Shown here: positions 7,705 through 16,500 of the stretch, piece after piece | How the letters are laid out: each line of letters begins with the position of its first letter | Numbering within the stretch: the stretch's first letter is position 1 | NCBI GenBank assembly: GCA_035711845.1 | Contig: DASTBU010000003.1 | Coordinates: 1-37,843, forward strand | From: DASTBU01 sp035711845 | Lineage (GTDB): Bacteria > Acidobacteriota > Vicinamibacteria > Vicinamibacterales > 2-12-FULL-66-21 | Length of the DNA stretch: 37,843 nt | Reading direction: 5' to 3' | Position numbers and translations under genes: made by a program | Notes under the pieces: model-generated | The model's database searches: none | Seen by the model: the letters and a program-made list of their open reading frames with translations, nothing else | What the model was told of the DNA's origin: nothing

Positions 7705-8346
7705 TCACGAATCGAGCAGATCGCCGAGGAACCCGAGAAGATCGATACGGCGAGCCGTTCGACCGTTCTCTCCGTCGCCGCGATTCATCAGAGGGCGGCC
7801 TGCGGTGGGATCGGGCGTCCACTCCTCCTTCTCTGCTGCCGCGCGTTCCCGGGCCCCGCGGTCGCGTCCCGGGGCGTCGACAATCTGCTTGAGCTCCCCG
7901 AAGTCCAGCCAGATGACGTCGCAGGTGTCACAGCTGTCGATCACCGCATTGCCGGGACCGTAGTAGGGATGGGTCGCCAGCTCCCTGCCGCAAGAGGGAC
8001 ACGTCACCCGTCGTTCGAACTCCTCCCGCGGCGGCTGGATTGGCGCGGCCGGGACGCCTGTGGCCCACGCACGGCGGAGCCGGACGACGTCCGCGAACGT
8101 TCCGCGTGAAAGCAGCACGCCCCGACAGTTGCGGCAGTAGTGAACCGGGTGGGCCTCGTCGAGGAGCGCCGTCGCGAGCGTCTTGCGGCAGGCCGGGCAC
8201 ACCAGCTTCTCCGGGCTGTCGGCCAGCACGCGCACGCCGTCGGGCGCGGTGGTCTCGGGAAAGTGAAAGGAGCTGCAATAGCGGCAGAAGAAGTATCCCC
8301 GAGCCGGGAAGAGCTCCATTGCGCCGCCACAGTTGCGACAGTTCAT
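7705..8346 (-). CDS. Multi-zinc-ribbon protein, zf-TFIIB-like
   Basis: 213 residues with CxxC knuckles in series: CRNCGG (residues 3-7), CRYC (21-24), CPAC (about 50), CRNC (about 71), CPSC (about 116) and CDTC (about 140), making up to three structural zinc sites. The segment around CDTCDVIWLDFGELKQIV matches the zf-TFIIB style, CxxCxxxWLDxGEL, seen in many small bacterial proteins. The C-terminus from about 155 is charged and disordered. It is probably cytoplasmic; its role is unknown, with nucleic-acid or protein binding the usual suggestion for this fold. It lies upstream of the beta-propeller gene on the same strand. An inverted repeat (8354-8400) separates it from the cyclase-family gene, so the promoter may be close to or inside that element. 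Confidence 0.8.
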   Translation of the reverse strand: MNCRNCGGAMELFPARGYFFCRYCSSFHFPETTAPDGVRVLADSPEKLVCPACRKTLATALLDEAHPVHYCRNCRGVLLSRGTFADVVRLRRAWATGVPAAPIQPPREEFERRVTCPSCGRELATHPYYGPGNAVIDSCDTCDVIWLDFGELKQIVDAPGRDRGARERAAAEKEEWTPDPTAGRPLMNRGDGENGRTARRIDLLGFLGDLLDS

Positions 8347-8353
8347 AGAGTGA

Positions 8354-8400
8354 GGTCAGGTCTTGATTTCACGCAGCTTGCTGAAAATCAAGATCTGACC
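8354..8400. repeat. REP-like inverted repeat between two minus-strand genes
   Basis: GGTCAGGTCTTGATTT (8354-8369) and AAATCAAGATCTGACC (8385-8400) are inverted copies with one mismatch around a loop of about 15 bases. The outer part, TCAGATCT followed by T/C-GAT, recurs in the hairpin at 26882-26917. Two related hairpins in gaps suggest a dispersed REP-type family rather than a gene-specific terminator. Confidence 0.65.
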
Positions 8401-8411
8401 CAATTGTACCG

Positions 8412-9254
8412 TCACTTACCGCGGACCAGCGCGATGGCACGCAGCGGACCGCCGGAACCGCCTTCGATCTTCATGGGCAGCGCGATAACGGTGGCGCCTC
8501 GGATGGGCAGCTGATCGAGGTTCGTCAGGTTCTCCAGCCCGGGGACGTTCCGCGCGGCGGCCACCCGGTGCACGCGAAAATCCTGCGACCGCCCGTAATC
8601 GATGGACGCCGTGTCCACGCCGAGGACCGCGACCTGCCGCTCCTCGACCAGCATCCGGGCAGCCTCCTCCCCGTAGCTCGGAAAGCTCAGCTTCGAGGCG
8701 TCCCCGGGCGTATCGTCACCCAGGTACGCCTTGACGTCCGGCCAGTGGCGGCTCCACCCCGTCCGCAGGAGCACCAGTGTTCCACGGCGTATCCTTCCCT
8801 CCCGCGCCTCGAACGCCTTCACATCCTCCACGCTCAGGCGGTAGTCGCGATCGGCTTTGGCATGGTCCGCTACGTCGATCACCACCGCCGGACCGATCAG
8901 CTGCTCGAGCGGCACCTGATCGGCGGTCCTCCCCCGCTCCGAGAAGTGGATTGGCGCATCCAGGTGCGTGCCCCCATGCTCGGGTGTGCTGATGCTATAG
9001 GCGGCATAGAAATAGCCGCCTTCTGTCGGACCGTAAGCCAGCCGCTCCATCCCGAACCGGGCGGGCGCCGTCGGCCAGTAAATCGTCTTCGCGTTGAACG
9101 CGTGAGTCAGATCGACGACGCGCTGCGCCGCGACGTCGGTCACCTGCCGCTCGGCAGACGACGGCATGCTGAACGACGCAATCGAGCCGGCAGCCGCGAA
9201 CACCGCAACAATCGACATGAGTGTCGTTGCCGAACGATCGATGACAAATTTCAT
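8412..9254 (-). CDS. Secreted cyclase / kynurenine-formamidase-like metal hydrolase
   Basis: 280 residues from ATG 9254, chosen over an upstream alternative because GGGAG lies before it and a signal peptide follows directly (MKFVIDRSATTLMSIVAVFA). The cyclase family (PF04199) signature HGGTHLDAPIHF occupies 93-104 with metal ligands His93, His97, Asp99 and His103. DLTHAFNAKTIYWP (about 48-61) matches the usual family start, DLTxxxxxxxPxWP. Members hydrolyse N-formylkynurenine or related amides, or cyclise polyketides; a periplasmic location is unusual for kynurenine formamidase, so the substrate is uncertain. No kyn genes are near. Its start region faces the FKBP lipoprotein gene across the 9339-9401 repeat array. 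Confidence 0.88.
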   Translation of the reverse strand: MKFVIDRSATTLMSIVAVFAAAGSIASFSMPSSAERQVTDVAAQRVVDLTHAFNAKTIYWPTAPARFGMERLAYGPTEGGYFYAAYSISTPEHGGTHLDAPIHFSERGRTADQVPLEQLIGPAVVIDVADHAKADRDYRLSVEDVKAFEAREGRIRRGTLVLLRTGWSRHWPDVKAYLGDDTPGDASKLSFPSYGEEAARMLVEERQVAVLGVDTASIDYGRSQDFRVHRVAAARNVPGLENLTNLDQLPIRGATVIALPMKIEGGSGGPLRAIALVRGK

Positions 9255-9338
9255 GAGGTAGCTCCCGCTGCGGCTACTCTGCCCCACCAACCCACCAAGG
9301 TCAAATCACGAGAAATCGACCAATCCTGCATCGATCGT

Positions 9339-9401
9339 GAACCCTTGAACCCCTTGAACCCCGGAACCCTGAACCCCTGAACCCCTTGAACCCCTGAACC
9401 C
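9339..9401. repeat. GAACCCT/GAACCCCT tandem array in a divergent promoter region
   Basis: About nine successive units of GAACCC plus one or two variable bases (GAACCCTT, GAACCCCTT, GAACCCCG, GAACCCT). These are the same unit type as the right arm of 431-588, but without an inverted left arm. The array lies between the starts of the cyclase-family gene (minus) and the FKBP gene (plus), about 20 bases from the FKBP start. Confidence 0.85.
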
Positions 9402-9422
9402 GCAATGTCATAAGATCCCCCC

Positions 9423-9860
9423 ATGCTTCGTCGCCTGATGACCGTCTCGCTCACGACCATCGTCTCCACAGTGGTCCTGGCCGCATGCAGTCCGTCGATT
9501 CCTGCCCCGGAAGACGTGGCCGCGCCGCCCGCGGATTCCCTCAAGACGACGTCCGGCCTGTCCATCAAGACGCTCGAAAAAGGCACGGGCACGCGCCATC
9601 CGCGTGCCACCGATCAAGTAACGGTGCACTACACCGGCTGGACGACGGACGGAAAGATGTTCGACAGCTCCGTTGCAAGGGGAGAACCTTCCACCTTCGC
9701 GCTGAACCAGGTCATCGACGGCTGGACCGAAGGCCTGCAGCGAATGGTCGAAGGGGAAAAAGCGCGGCTCTGGATTCCCGAAGATCTCGCCTACGGCGGC
9801 GCTCCGGGCAAACCGGCGGGAATGCTGGTCTTCGACGTCGAGTTGATTCGGATCGACTAG
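9423..9860 (+). CDS. FKBP-type peptidyl-prolyl isomerase lipoprotein
   Basis: 145 residues. A type II signal peptide ends in the lipobox VVLAAC with Cys22 as the lipidated residue, followed by a short Pro/Ala linker. The FKBP domain covers about 45-145: VTVHYTGWTTDGKMFDSS, then FALNQVIDGWTEGLQRMVEGEK, the signature around the catalytic pocket, and IPEDLAYGG. The core aromatic and acidic pocket residues (Tyr, Phe-Asp, Val-Ile, Trp) are kept, so isomerase activity is likely. It would assist folding of secreted or membrane proteins at the cell envelope. The gene is convergent with the permease gene, 30 bases away. Upstream is the 9339-9401 repeat array, which leaves little room for a standard promoter. 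Confidence 0.93.
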   Translation: MLRRLMTVSLTTIVSTVVLAACSPSIPAPEDVAAPPADSLKTTSGLSIKTLEKGTGTRHPRATDQVTVHYTGWTTDGKMFDSSVARGEPSTFALNQVIDGWTEGLQRMVEGEKARLWIPEDLAYGGAPGKPAGMLVFDVELIRID

Positions 9861-9890
9861 CTGGGCGCGAGCGGCCATCGCCTCTCGGTG

Positions 9891-12305
9891 TCACCCCTCG
9901 CGCAAGGCAACCATGGGATCCACCCGCGTGGCCCGTCTCGCCGGGATGTAGCACGCGAGGAGCGCGACGGCGAAGAGCACCGCCGTGACAACGGCGTAGA
10001 TCGTCGCGTCGCGGGTGCCGACGCCGAACAACTGACTCTCCAGCAGGTTGGTGGCGGCAATCGCGCCGAGGAGCCCCAGCACGACGCCAATGGCCGTCGT
10101 GCCGACGCCCTGCCCGAGCACGAGGGACAGAATCGCCTGGCGATCGGCCCCGAGCGCCTGGCGTATGCCGAACTCGCGGGTGCGCTGCGTCACCCCGAAA
10201 GCAATCACACCGTAGATCCCGATAGCCGACAATACGAGGGCGACCGCTCCGAAGATCGTCAGCAGGAGCATCGGCGTCCGTCGCACTTCCAGCGACCTCA
10301 TCACCCACTGATCCATGGTGCGGACTTCCGCGATCGGCTGCTCCGGATCGATCGTCTGCACCGCAGCGCGCACCTGGCTCACGAGCGTCAGCGGGTCCAG
10401 GCCCGTCTTGATCACCAGTGCCATTGCCTGCCGAGGTATCTGAGAGACGGGATAGTAAAGTCGCTCTTTGGTGACCGGCGCTCCGAGGTCGATGCTGTTG
10501 ATGGTGCCGACGACGCCGACAATCGTCCTGACGCCGCCGCGCTGGATCTGCTGTCCCAGCGGACTGCGACCCTTGAAGTAGCGGTTGGCGAGATACTCGT
10601 CAATCACGACGACGGGTGTGCTGGTGGCGGTGTCTCCGTCGTTGAAGAACCGGCCCTGCACGAGTGGAATCTGCATCGCCTTGAAGTAGTCGCCGGCCAC
10701 GACCTCCTGCCGGCCATGCGGTTCAGCTTCGCCGGGTCCGGGCGTGTAACCGACGATGGCATACGAACCGGAGCTGACGTTGCCGTTGAACGGCACGTTT
10801 GAGGTAAAACCCACGCTCGACACACCTGGAATCGCACGCACTTTGTCGAGCAGGCGTTCCCAGAAGGCGCGCCGGGTATCGGCGTCGGGGTACCGCACCG
10901 ACGGCAGCGTGACCTGGGCCGTCAGGACGTTCTCGGTCGAGAAGCCGGGATCCACGCTCTGCAGCCGCGCGAAGCTCTTGAGCAGCAGCCCCGCGCTCAC
11001 GAGCAGCATCAGGGCAAGCGCGGTCTCGAGGATGACGAGCGCCGTGCGCGTCGCGCCGGTCCCCCTGCCAGCGGTTCCGCGCGTGCTGTCGTCCTTGAGG
11101 ATTGTCCCGGCGTTCCCTTTGAGCACGGCCAGGGCCGGCACGAGGCCGAAGACGAGCCCGGTCGCGAGCGCCAGCAGCATCGTGAAGAGGAGAACGACCG
11201 GCTGAAGCGACGTTTCGCCCATCCCGGGGAGCTGCCGCGAGCTCAGCGCCAGGAGCCCGCGCAAGGCAATCGCGCCCACAACCAGGCCGCCAAGCGCTCC
11301 GAGAATCGACAGCACCACCCCCTCGGCCAGCAGCTGCCGGAACACCCGCCACCGGCCCGCCCCGAGCGTCGTTCGAATCGCGAGCTCCCGATAGCGTCCG
11401 GTAGCGCGCATCAGAAGAAGGTTCGCGACGTTGACGCACGCGATGAGCAGCACGACGAGCACCGCGACCTGGAGCACGTAGAGCGGAGTCCGCACGTCAC
11501 CCACGAGCTCCTGACGAAACGGGACGGCGTAGCCTCCAAAGCCGCTGGACTTCGCGAACGCCTGGAACTGCGGCAGTCGTTCCAGGTTGCGGTCGACGAT
11601 CGTCTTCATCTGCGCGTCCAGCTGCTCGATCGTCGCACCCGGTTTGAGCCGCGCGATCATCGAGCTGAACTCGTTGCCGCGCCCCTGATCGGACATCTGC
11701 TGCGGTGTGAAGGCAAATGGCACCAGTATCGCGATGTCGCGCGAGGGCAACTCGAAGTCGTCGGGCAGGACGCCCACGACGCGGTGGGCCTCGCCGTTCA
11801 ACCTGATGTCCGTGCCGACGATGGTCCGATCGCCCGCAAACCTGGAGTTCCAGATGGAGAACGCCAGGATGGCGTACTTGTTCGCCTCGGGCTTTGCCTC
11901 CTCCCCGGTGAAGCCCCGCCCAAGGAATGGTTGGCGCTGGAGCGTGGTGAAGAACGACGGGGTTACCGCCAGCGCGCGGACCTGCTCCGCCTGACCGCCT
12001 TCTGCAAGCGCGACCGCCGCGCCGGTGAACAGCGCCGCGTCTTCGATTGCATCCGCTTGTGTCTTGCGGTCGATGTAGTCGGGGATCGAGACGCTTGCCT
12101 GTGGCAGGTTCATCAGCGGATACGTGTTCCAGACGAACACCAGCCGCTCCGCGTCCGGGTAGGGGAGGGGCCGCAGCAGAATCTGATACAGCAGGCTGAA
12201 AATCGCGGTGTTCCCGCCGATACCGAGCGTCAGCGTCAACACCGCGATCAAACCGAAGACGGGCTGTTTCCGGAGCGTCCGCAGGGCGTAACGGATATCG
12301 GTCAT
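9891..12305 (-). CDS. MacB/FtsX-type orphan ABC permease (ADOP family, short form)
   Basis: 804 residues from ATG 12305. The frame is open for 29 more codons upstream, but those read the GGAAGCT repeat (WKLEAGSWKLEAG) and are not a credible N-terminus. It begins MTDIRYALRTLRKQPVFG, the usual start of the permease core, followed by a membrane helix (about 20-42), a large MacB-type periplasmic domain (about 50-270), an FtsX core (about 285-420: VLLIACVNVANLLLMRATGR), then a second helix, periplasmic domain and FtsX unit ending IPARRATRVDPMVALREG. The duplicated core without its own ATPase is typical of the acidobacterial duplicated orphan permeases. There is no N-terminal prefix domain and no PadR gene, unlike the second permease at 29107. 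Substrate unknown; export of a lipid or peptide is plausible. Confidence 0.92.
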   Translation of the reverse strand: MTDIRYALRTLRKQPVFGLIAVLTLTLGIGGNTAIFSLLYQILLRPLPYPDAERLVFVWNTYPLMNLPQASVSIPDYIDRKTQADAIEDAALFTGAAVALAEGGQAEQVRALAVTPSFFTTLQRQPFLGRGFTGEEAKPEANKYAILAFSIWNSRFAGDRTIVGTDIRLNGEAHRVVGVLPDDFELPSRDIAILVPFAFTPQQMSDQGRGNEFSSMIARLKPGATIEQLDAQMKTIVDRNLERLPQFQAFAKSSGFGGYAVPFRQELVGDVRTPLYVLQVAVLVVLLIACVNVANLLLMRATGRYRELAIRTTLGAGRWRVFRQLLAEGVVLSILGALGGLVVGAIALRGLLALSSRQLPGMGETSLQPVVLLFTMLLALATGLVFGLVPALAVLKGNAGTILKDDSTRGTAGRGTGATRTALVILETALALMLLVSAGLLLKSFARLQSVDPGFSTENVLTAQVTLPSVRYPDADTRRAFWERLLDKVRAIPGVSSVGFTSNVPFNGNVSSGSYAIVGYTPGPGEAEPHGRQEVVAGDYFKAMQIPLVQGRFFNDGDTATSTPVVVIDEYLANRYFKGRSPLGQQIQRGGVRTIVGVVGTINSIDLGAPVTKERLYYPVSQIPRQAMALVIKTGLDPLTLVSQVRAAVQTIDPEQPIAEVRTMDQWVMRSLEVRRTPMLLLTIFGAVALVLSAIGIYGVIAFGVTQRTREFGIRQALGADRQAILSLVLGQGVGTTAIGVVLGLLGAIAATNLLESQLFGVGTRDATIYAVVTAVLFAVALLACYIPARRATRVDPMVALREG

Positions 12306-12306
12306 T

Positions 12307-12404
12307 CCAGCTTCCAGCTTCCAGCTTCCAGCTTCCAGCTTCCAGTTTCCAGCTTTCAGTTCAGCTCCCAGCTCCCACCTTCCAACTTCCAACTTTCAGC
12401 TTCA
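12307..12404. repeat. GGAAGCT (CCAGCTT) heptamer array filling the gap between two genes
   Basis: Five exact CCAGCTT units (12307-12341), then CCAGTTT and more decayed copies (CAGCTCC, CACCTTC, CAACTTC, TTCAGC) up to 12404. One end touches the ATG of the permease (12305) and the other overlaps the stop codon of the TPR gene (12402-12404), so the whole intergenic gap consists of the array. On the minus strand the purine-rich GGAAGCTGG lies just upstream of the permease ATG and could act as its ribosome binding site. Confidence 0.9.
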
Positions 12405-13385
12405 GCTGCCGTTATATACACTCAACCAGAGCGGATACAAAGCGGCAAACGTATCCTCGACTGCTGCCACGAGTTTCCGCATCTCACCGACGGTCGCCGC
12501 ATCCTCAGGTTTGTCGACGAAGAGCCAGCGGCCGACGAAGACCCAGCCGATACCTGCGGGATTGCGGCAGTTGACGATCCAGTCGACGGCGTCCTTCGGC
12601 AGGAGGTCTGTCGCAGGTCCACGCTCCCCGAACTGAATGAACCCGCCGTGACGGCCCATCCAGTCGACGACGTGGCCCCGCCAGGTACCGGCCAGCTGCT
12701 GCTGAAAGCGCTCGAAGGACTCGAGGGTGTTGGCCTGACCGGCCTCGCGATCGGGATCGCTCCCGGCGGGCGACATGTTGAAGCCGATTCCAACCCTGAG
12801 CGAGTTCTGGCCCCAGGGGTTCGCGCTGAACATCCCGAGATTGAACTGGGGCTCCCAGCGGCCGCCATGATGAAACGCGAACATGTGGCCGTGCATGCCG
12901 GGATAGAAGCTGTTGCGTCGAAACAGCTTCGACCCCGACTGCCCCGCCCGCTTGCGCACCTCGACGATGCGTCCCGCGGTCCGCTGCTCGTTGAGCGACA
13001 TGAGCAGCGATTCGACCTTGGGGCCGAGGACCCGAACGGCATCGGCGGAGGCGAGCTGTCCGAGCGTGTAGAAATCCTGTGGCGTGAACCCCGACGCCGC
13101 ATCGGACTGAACCGGCCGCAGGGCCCGGCGCCGGATGACTTCCTGATGCAGGCTCTTCGCGATGTTGTTGGATGGGTTCAACTCGAGCGCCCGTGCGAGG
13201 GCAGCCGTGGCGTCCTCGAACTGCTGGAGCTCCAGGCAGCACCGACCGAGCCGGGTCCATGCGCCCTGGTTCGCCGGGGCCACGAGCGTCAGCTCGCGGT
13301 TGATTTCAAGCGCTTCGTTGCTGAAGTTTCCAATTTTTGCGAACTCGATCGCACGCCGCTCGAGTGCAGCAGTATCAGTAGACAT
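12402..13385 (-). CDS. TPR protein with an unrecognised C-terminal domain
   Basis: 327 residues. Residues 1-95 contain TPR units (GAWTRLGRCCLELQQFEDAT, then AALARALELNPSNNIAKSLH). After a linker, residues about 100-327 form a single globular domain rich in Gly, Phe and Trp (FYPGMHGHMFAFHHGGRWEP; WGQNSLRVGIGFNMSP; GFIQFGERG; GWVFVGRWLFVDKPEDA). I do not recognise this domain; the conserved-looking His (HGHMFAFHHGG) and Arg/Trp residues could be functional. No signal peptide or membrane helix is seen, so it is probably cytoplasmic. The stop codon lies in the GGAAGCT array before the permease gene, and the start is 16 bases from the GAATGCT array, so the gene is bracketed by repeats. A role linked to the adjacent permease is possible but not shown. 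Confidence 0.75.
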   Translation of the reverse strand: MSTDTAALERRAIEFAKIGNFSNEALEINRELTLVAPANQGAWTRLGRCCLELQQFEDATAALARALELNPSNNIAKSLHQEVIRRRALRPVQSDAASGFTPQDFYTLGQLASADAVRVLGPKVESLLMSLNEQRTAGRIVEVRKRAGQSGSKLFRRNSFYPGMHGHMFAFHHGGRWEPQFNLGMFSANPWGQNSLRVGIGFNMSPAGSDPDREAGQANTLESFERFQQQLAGTWRGHVVDWMGRHGGFIQFGERGPATDLLPKDAVDWIVNCRNPAGIGWVFVGRWLFVDKPEDAATVGEMRKLVAAVEDTFAALYPLWLSVYNGS

Positions 13386-13401
13386 TGGGGAAGACTATCA
13401 C

Positions 13402-13579
13402 CAATGCTGAGTGCTGAGTGCTGAATGCTGCTTGAATGACGGCTGGCTTCATTCAGCATTCAGCATTCAGCATTCAGCCCTCAGCATTGGAGCAGCTGAG
13501 TGCTGAGCGCGGAATGCTGATTGAATGACGGCTGGCCTCATTCAGCATGCAGCATTCAGCCCTCAGCATTGGAGCAGCT
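13402..13579. repeat. GAATGCT/CAGCATT array in head-to-head arms, duplicated in tandem
   Basis: Left-arm GCTGAGT/GCTGAAT units run into a spacer (TTGAATGACGGCTGGC) and then inverted CATTCAG units. The whole arrangement is present twice: the spacer occurs at 13432 and again at 13521, and CATTCAGCCCTCAGCATT begins at both 13471 and 13553. The duplicated segment of about 82-89 bp includes the final codons and stop of the helicase gene (TCAGCATTGGAGCAGCT, at 13481 and 13563). This shows a tandem duplication after the array had formed. Confidence 0.85.
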
Positions 13580-16500
13580 CCTCCAGATCCTCACGGCTCA
13601 GGTTCCGTATGAGCCCGGCGTCGGCCGTGAGGATCGCGTCGGCAAGCTCCCGCTTGGACTGCTGCAGCGCCGCGACCTTTTCCTCGACCGTGTCTTTCGC
13701 GATCAGCCGGTAGGCGAACACGTGACGCGTCTGCCCGATCCGGTGGGCGCGATCGATCGCTTGCGCCTCGACTGCAGGATTCCACCACGGATCGAGGAGG
13801 AAGACATATTCGGCGCCGGTCAGATTCAGGCCGAGGCCTCCGGCCCTGAGGCTGATGAGGAACAACGGACAGGCCACGTCGGTCTGGAAGCGCTCGACGC
13901 GGGCGGCTCGGTCGCGGGTGCGCCCGTCCAGGTATTCGTACGGCAGCCCCATGGACTCGAGGTGAGGCCGGAGCAGGGCCAGGAAGGACGTGAACTGCGA
14001 AAAGACCAGCGCTTTGTGCCCTTCGTCGGCGAGCTCGGAGAGCCTCGGAAGCAGCACGTCGAACTTCGCCGACGGATCGTGGGCGCGCCTCTCGTCCACG
14101 AGCGCCGCGTGGCACGCCGCCTGGCGCAGCCGGAGCAGCGCTTCGAGCACCTGTATCTTCGAACGGTTCAGTCCGTACCGATCGACATGCGAGAGCAGCG
14201 TTCTCCTGTAGTGTTCGCGGAGCTCGTCGTACAAGCGCCGCTGTGCTCCCTCCAGCTCGCAGTGGATCGTCTGTTCGTTGCGCTCCGGCAACTCTGGCGC
14301 GACCTGCTGCTTGGTGCGGCGGAGGATGAAAGGGCGCACAGCCTTCGCCACCAGCGCCAGGTCGTCGGGATCGGTTCGCGCGCGGCCGGCGCTCCCTGCC
14401 TGGAACGCCGCGGCGGTCCCGAGCATGCCAGGATTCAAGAAGTCGAAGAGACTCCACAACTCGCCGATGTGATTCTCGACGGGCGTGCCGCTCAGCGCCA
14501 GGCGATGTCGTCCGCGCAGCAGGCGGGCGGCCTTCGCAGACGCCGTCGTGACGTTCTTGATGGCCTGGGCTTCGTCCAGGATGACGTAGTCGAACTCGAC
14601 GTCCTTCAGCTGCGCCGCGTCGCGCCTGAGCGTACCGTAGGTGGTCAAGACAAGGTCGTGCTCGCGGACGAGCCCTGTCGATCTCCCCGTACCGGTGTAA
14701 TCCAGCACGCGCAGCCCCGGGGCGAACCTGGCCGCTTCTTCCGTCCAGTTGAACACGAGCGAACGCGGAACCACCACCAGCGACGGGGCGCCCTCGTCTG
14801 TCTGAGCCGACCGACGCCGCGACTCGAGCATCGCGAGCACCATGACCGTCTTGCCCAGGCCCATGTCGTCGGCCAGGCAGCCGCCGAAGCCGAAGCGGCG
14901 CAGGAACTCGAGCCATCCAAGCGCGTCGCGCTGATATTCCCGGAGGTGTCCGGCGAAGGAGTCGGGTGGATCCTGTGGCCCGATGCCGTCGAAGGTCTGG
15001 AGTGCCGCGCGTGCACGAGCGAACACCTTGTCGATCGCAATGGCCGGCTGCGACGCGAGCAGCGCGTCGAGCAACGCCGCCTGGGACTGCCGGTATCGGA
15101 CGTGATCGCCGCTGGTCTCGCCGAAGCGCACGACGCCGGCGAAGCGGCGAAGCCAGTCCTCCGGCACGAGGCCCCTGGTCCCATCGTCGAGCATGAGCGT
15201 CCCGTCGCCGCGGTCGAGCGCCGCGAGCAGCTCCGGGAGCGTGGCCGACAGGCCCTCGGCGAACTCGACCCGGCCGTGAAGCTCGAACCAGTCGATCCCG
15301 GACTTCACCTCGACCTGCATGTCGCGGGGGGCCCGGAACAGGCGGCCTTCGGCCTCGACGCGCCAGCCCTCCCCGACGAGTACCCGGACGGCCTGCGGAA
15401 ACTGATCGGCGGGAATTCCAAGCGTCTGCCGTGCTTCGACGTGATTCCACAGCTGTCGGAAGCCCAGCGCCGCGAGCCTGTCGTAGGCGCGTTGTTCGTC
15501 GGCGGTCTCGCGCCGCACGAGCCGCCGATGCGCAGGATCGTACGCCGTCGTCTCGCTGCCGCTCACGAGCATGCCGCCGTATTCGAACTGCACACGCACG
15601 TCGAGGTTCTCGCGACCGTAGGCAAACTGCGGCGGCTGCCGTCGGATGAGGACGGCCGGCCGCGGCGTGCCCGCAATCACCTCGTAGCGCAGCTCGGGTG
15701 GAAACGCGGCTGAATCCAGCCCGGAGCGCGCCAGCGTTTCGATGAGGTCCTCCACGCCCGCGGCGGGGACGGAAACGGTACCCGATCGCCGCAATTGCAC
15801 GAGCCACGGCCACGTGCGATCGACGAGGAGCCTGGCGGCCGTTGCCCGCGTGAAGAGGAACCCGCCGGCCAGCACCAGTACCGGTTCAACCGGCCCCATC
15901 CGCTCACCGTCGCGCTCGAGCGCTCCGCCGATGGCGTAGCCATCGTCCGAAGCGGGGACGACGGTGAGCGCGAATCGCCACGGCATGCCCTCGTCCATCG
16001 TCACTGGCGAGGCAGCCTGATCCCGGCCCGCGGGTGCAATCTGCATGCGGCCGGTGCGAGCCGCGAGGGGCAGCAGCCGCTCTTGCAGCGTGCTGTCGAG
16101 CATATAGAGAAACGACTGCGGATAGACCGGGTCGAACCCGTAGCTCGCCGGACGATCGGCGCCCTTCAACAGCGAAAGGATCTCGCGATCGCTCTCCTCG
16201 GCGAGCTGTTCGACTTCGTGCGACGCGATCGTCAGCGGTTTCGGCTTGCCCCAGTTGCCGTCGCGTCTCTTGCTCCGCGTCATCACGGCCAGCACGGCAC
16301 CGTTCTGCGAGACAGAAGCAGGCACGTCTACGAGGTAGACGATCTCTCCCCGGTGCGGCCTGACGCCGGGGCCGGCGCTCGGCGCAACAGTCGCAGCGCG
16401 CCTCACCTCGCCGAGAAAGTGTTGCCACGGAAGATAGGGTGACTGGCGCGAGCCGGCTGCGATCGCCGCGTCGCGGAAGTGCGTCGACCTGGGATTGCCA

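Noticed and set aside
12306..12392. N-terminal extension of the 9891-12305 permease into the repeat array
   Set aside because: The extra 29 codons are only the translated GGAAGCT repeat; the family start MTDIRYALRTL begins at 12305.
13402..13579. The repeat arrays as a CRISPR array
   Set aside because: Units are 7-9 bp and contiguous, without 25-40-bp repeats and unique spacers, and there are no cas genes.
13521..15713. A 730-codon plus-strand frame opposite the SNF2 helicase gene
   Set aside because: No motifs and typical antisense composition; the opposite strand carries all SNF2 motifs.
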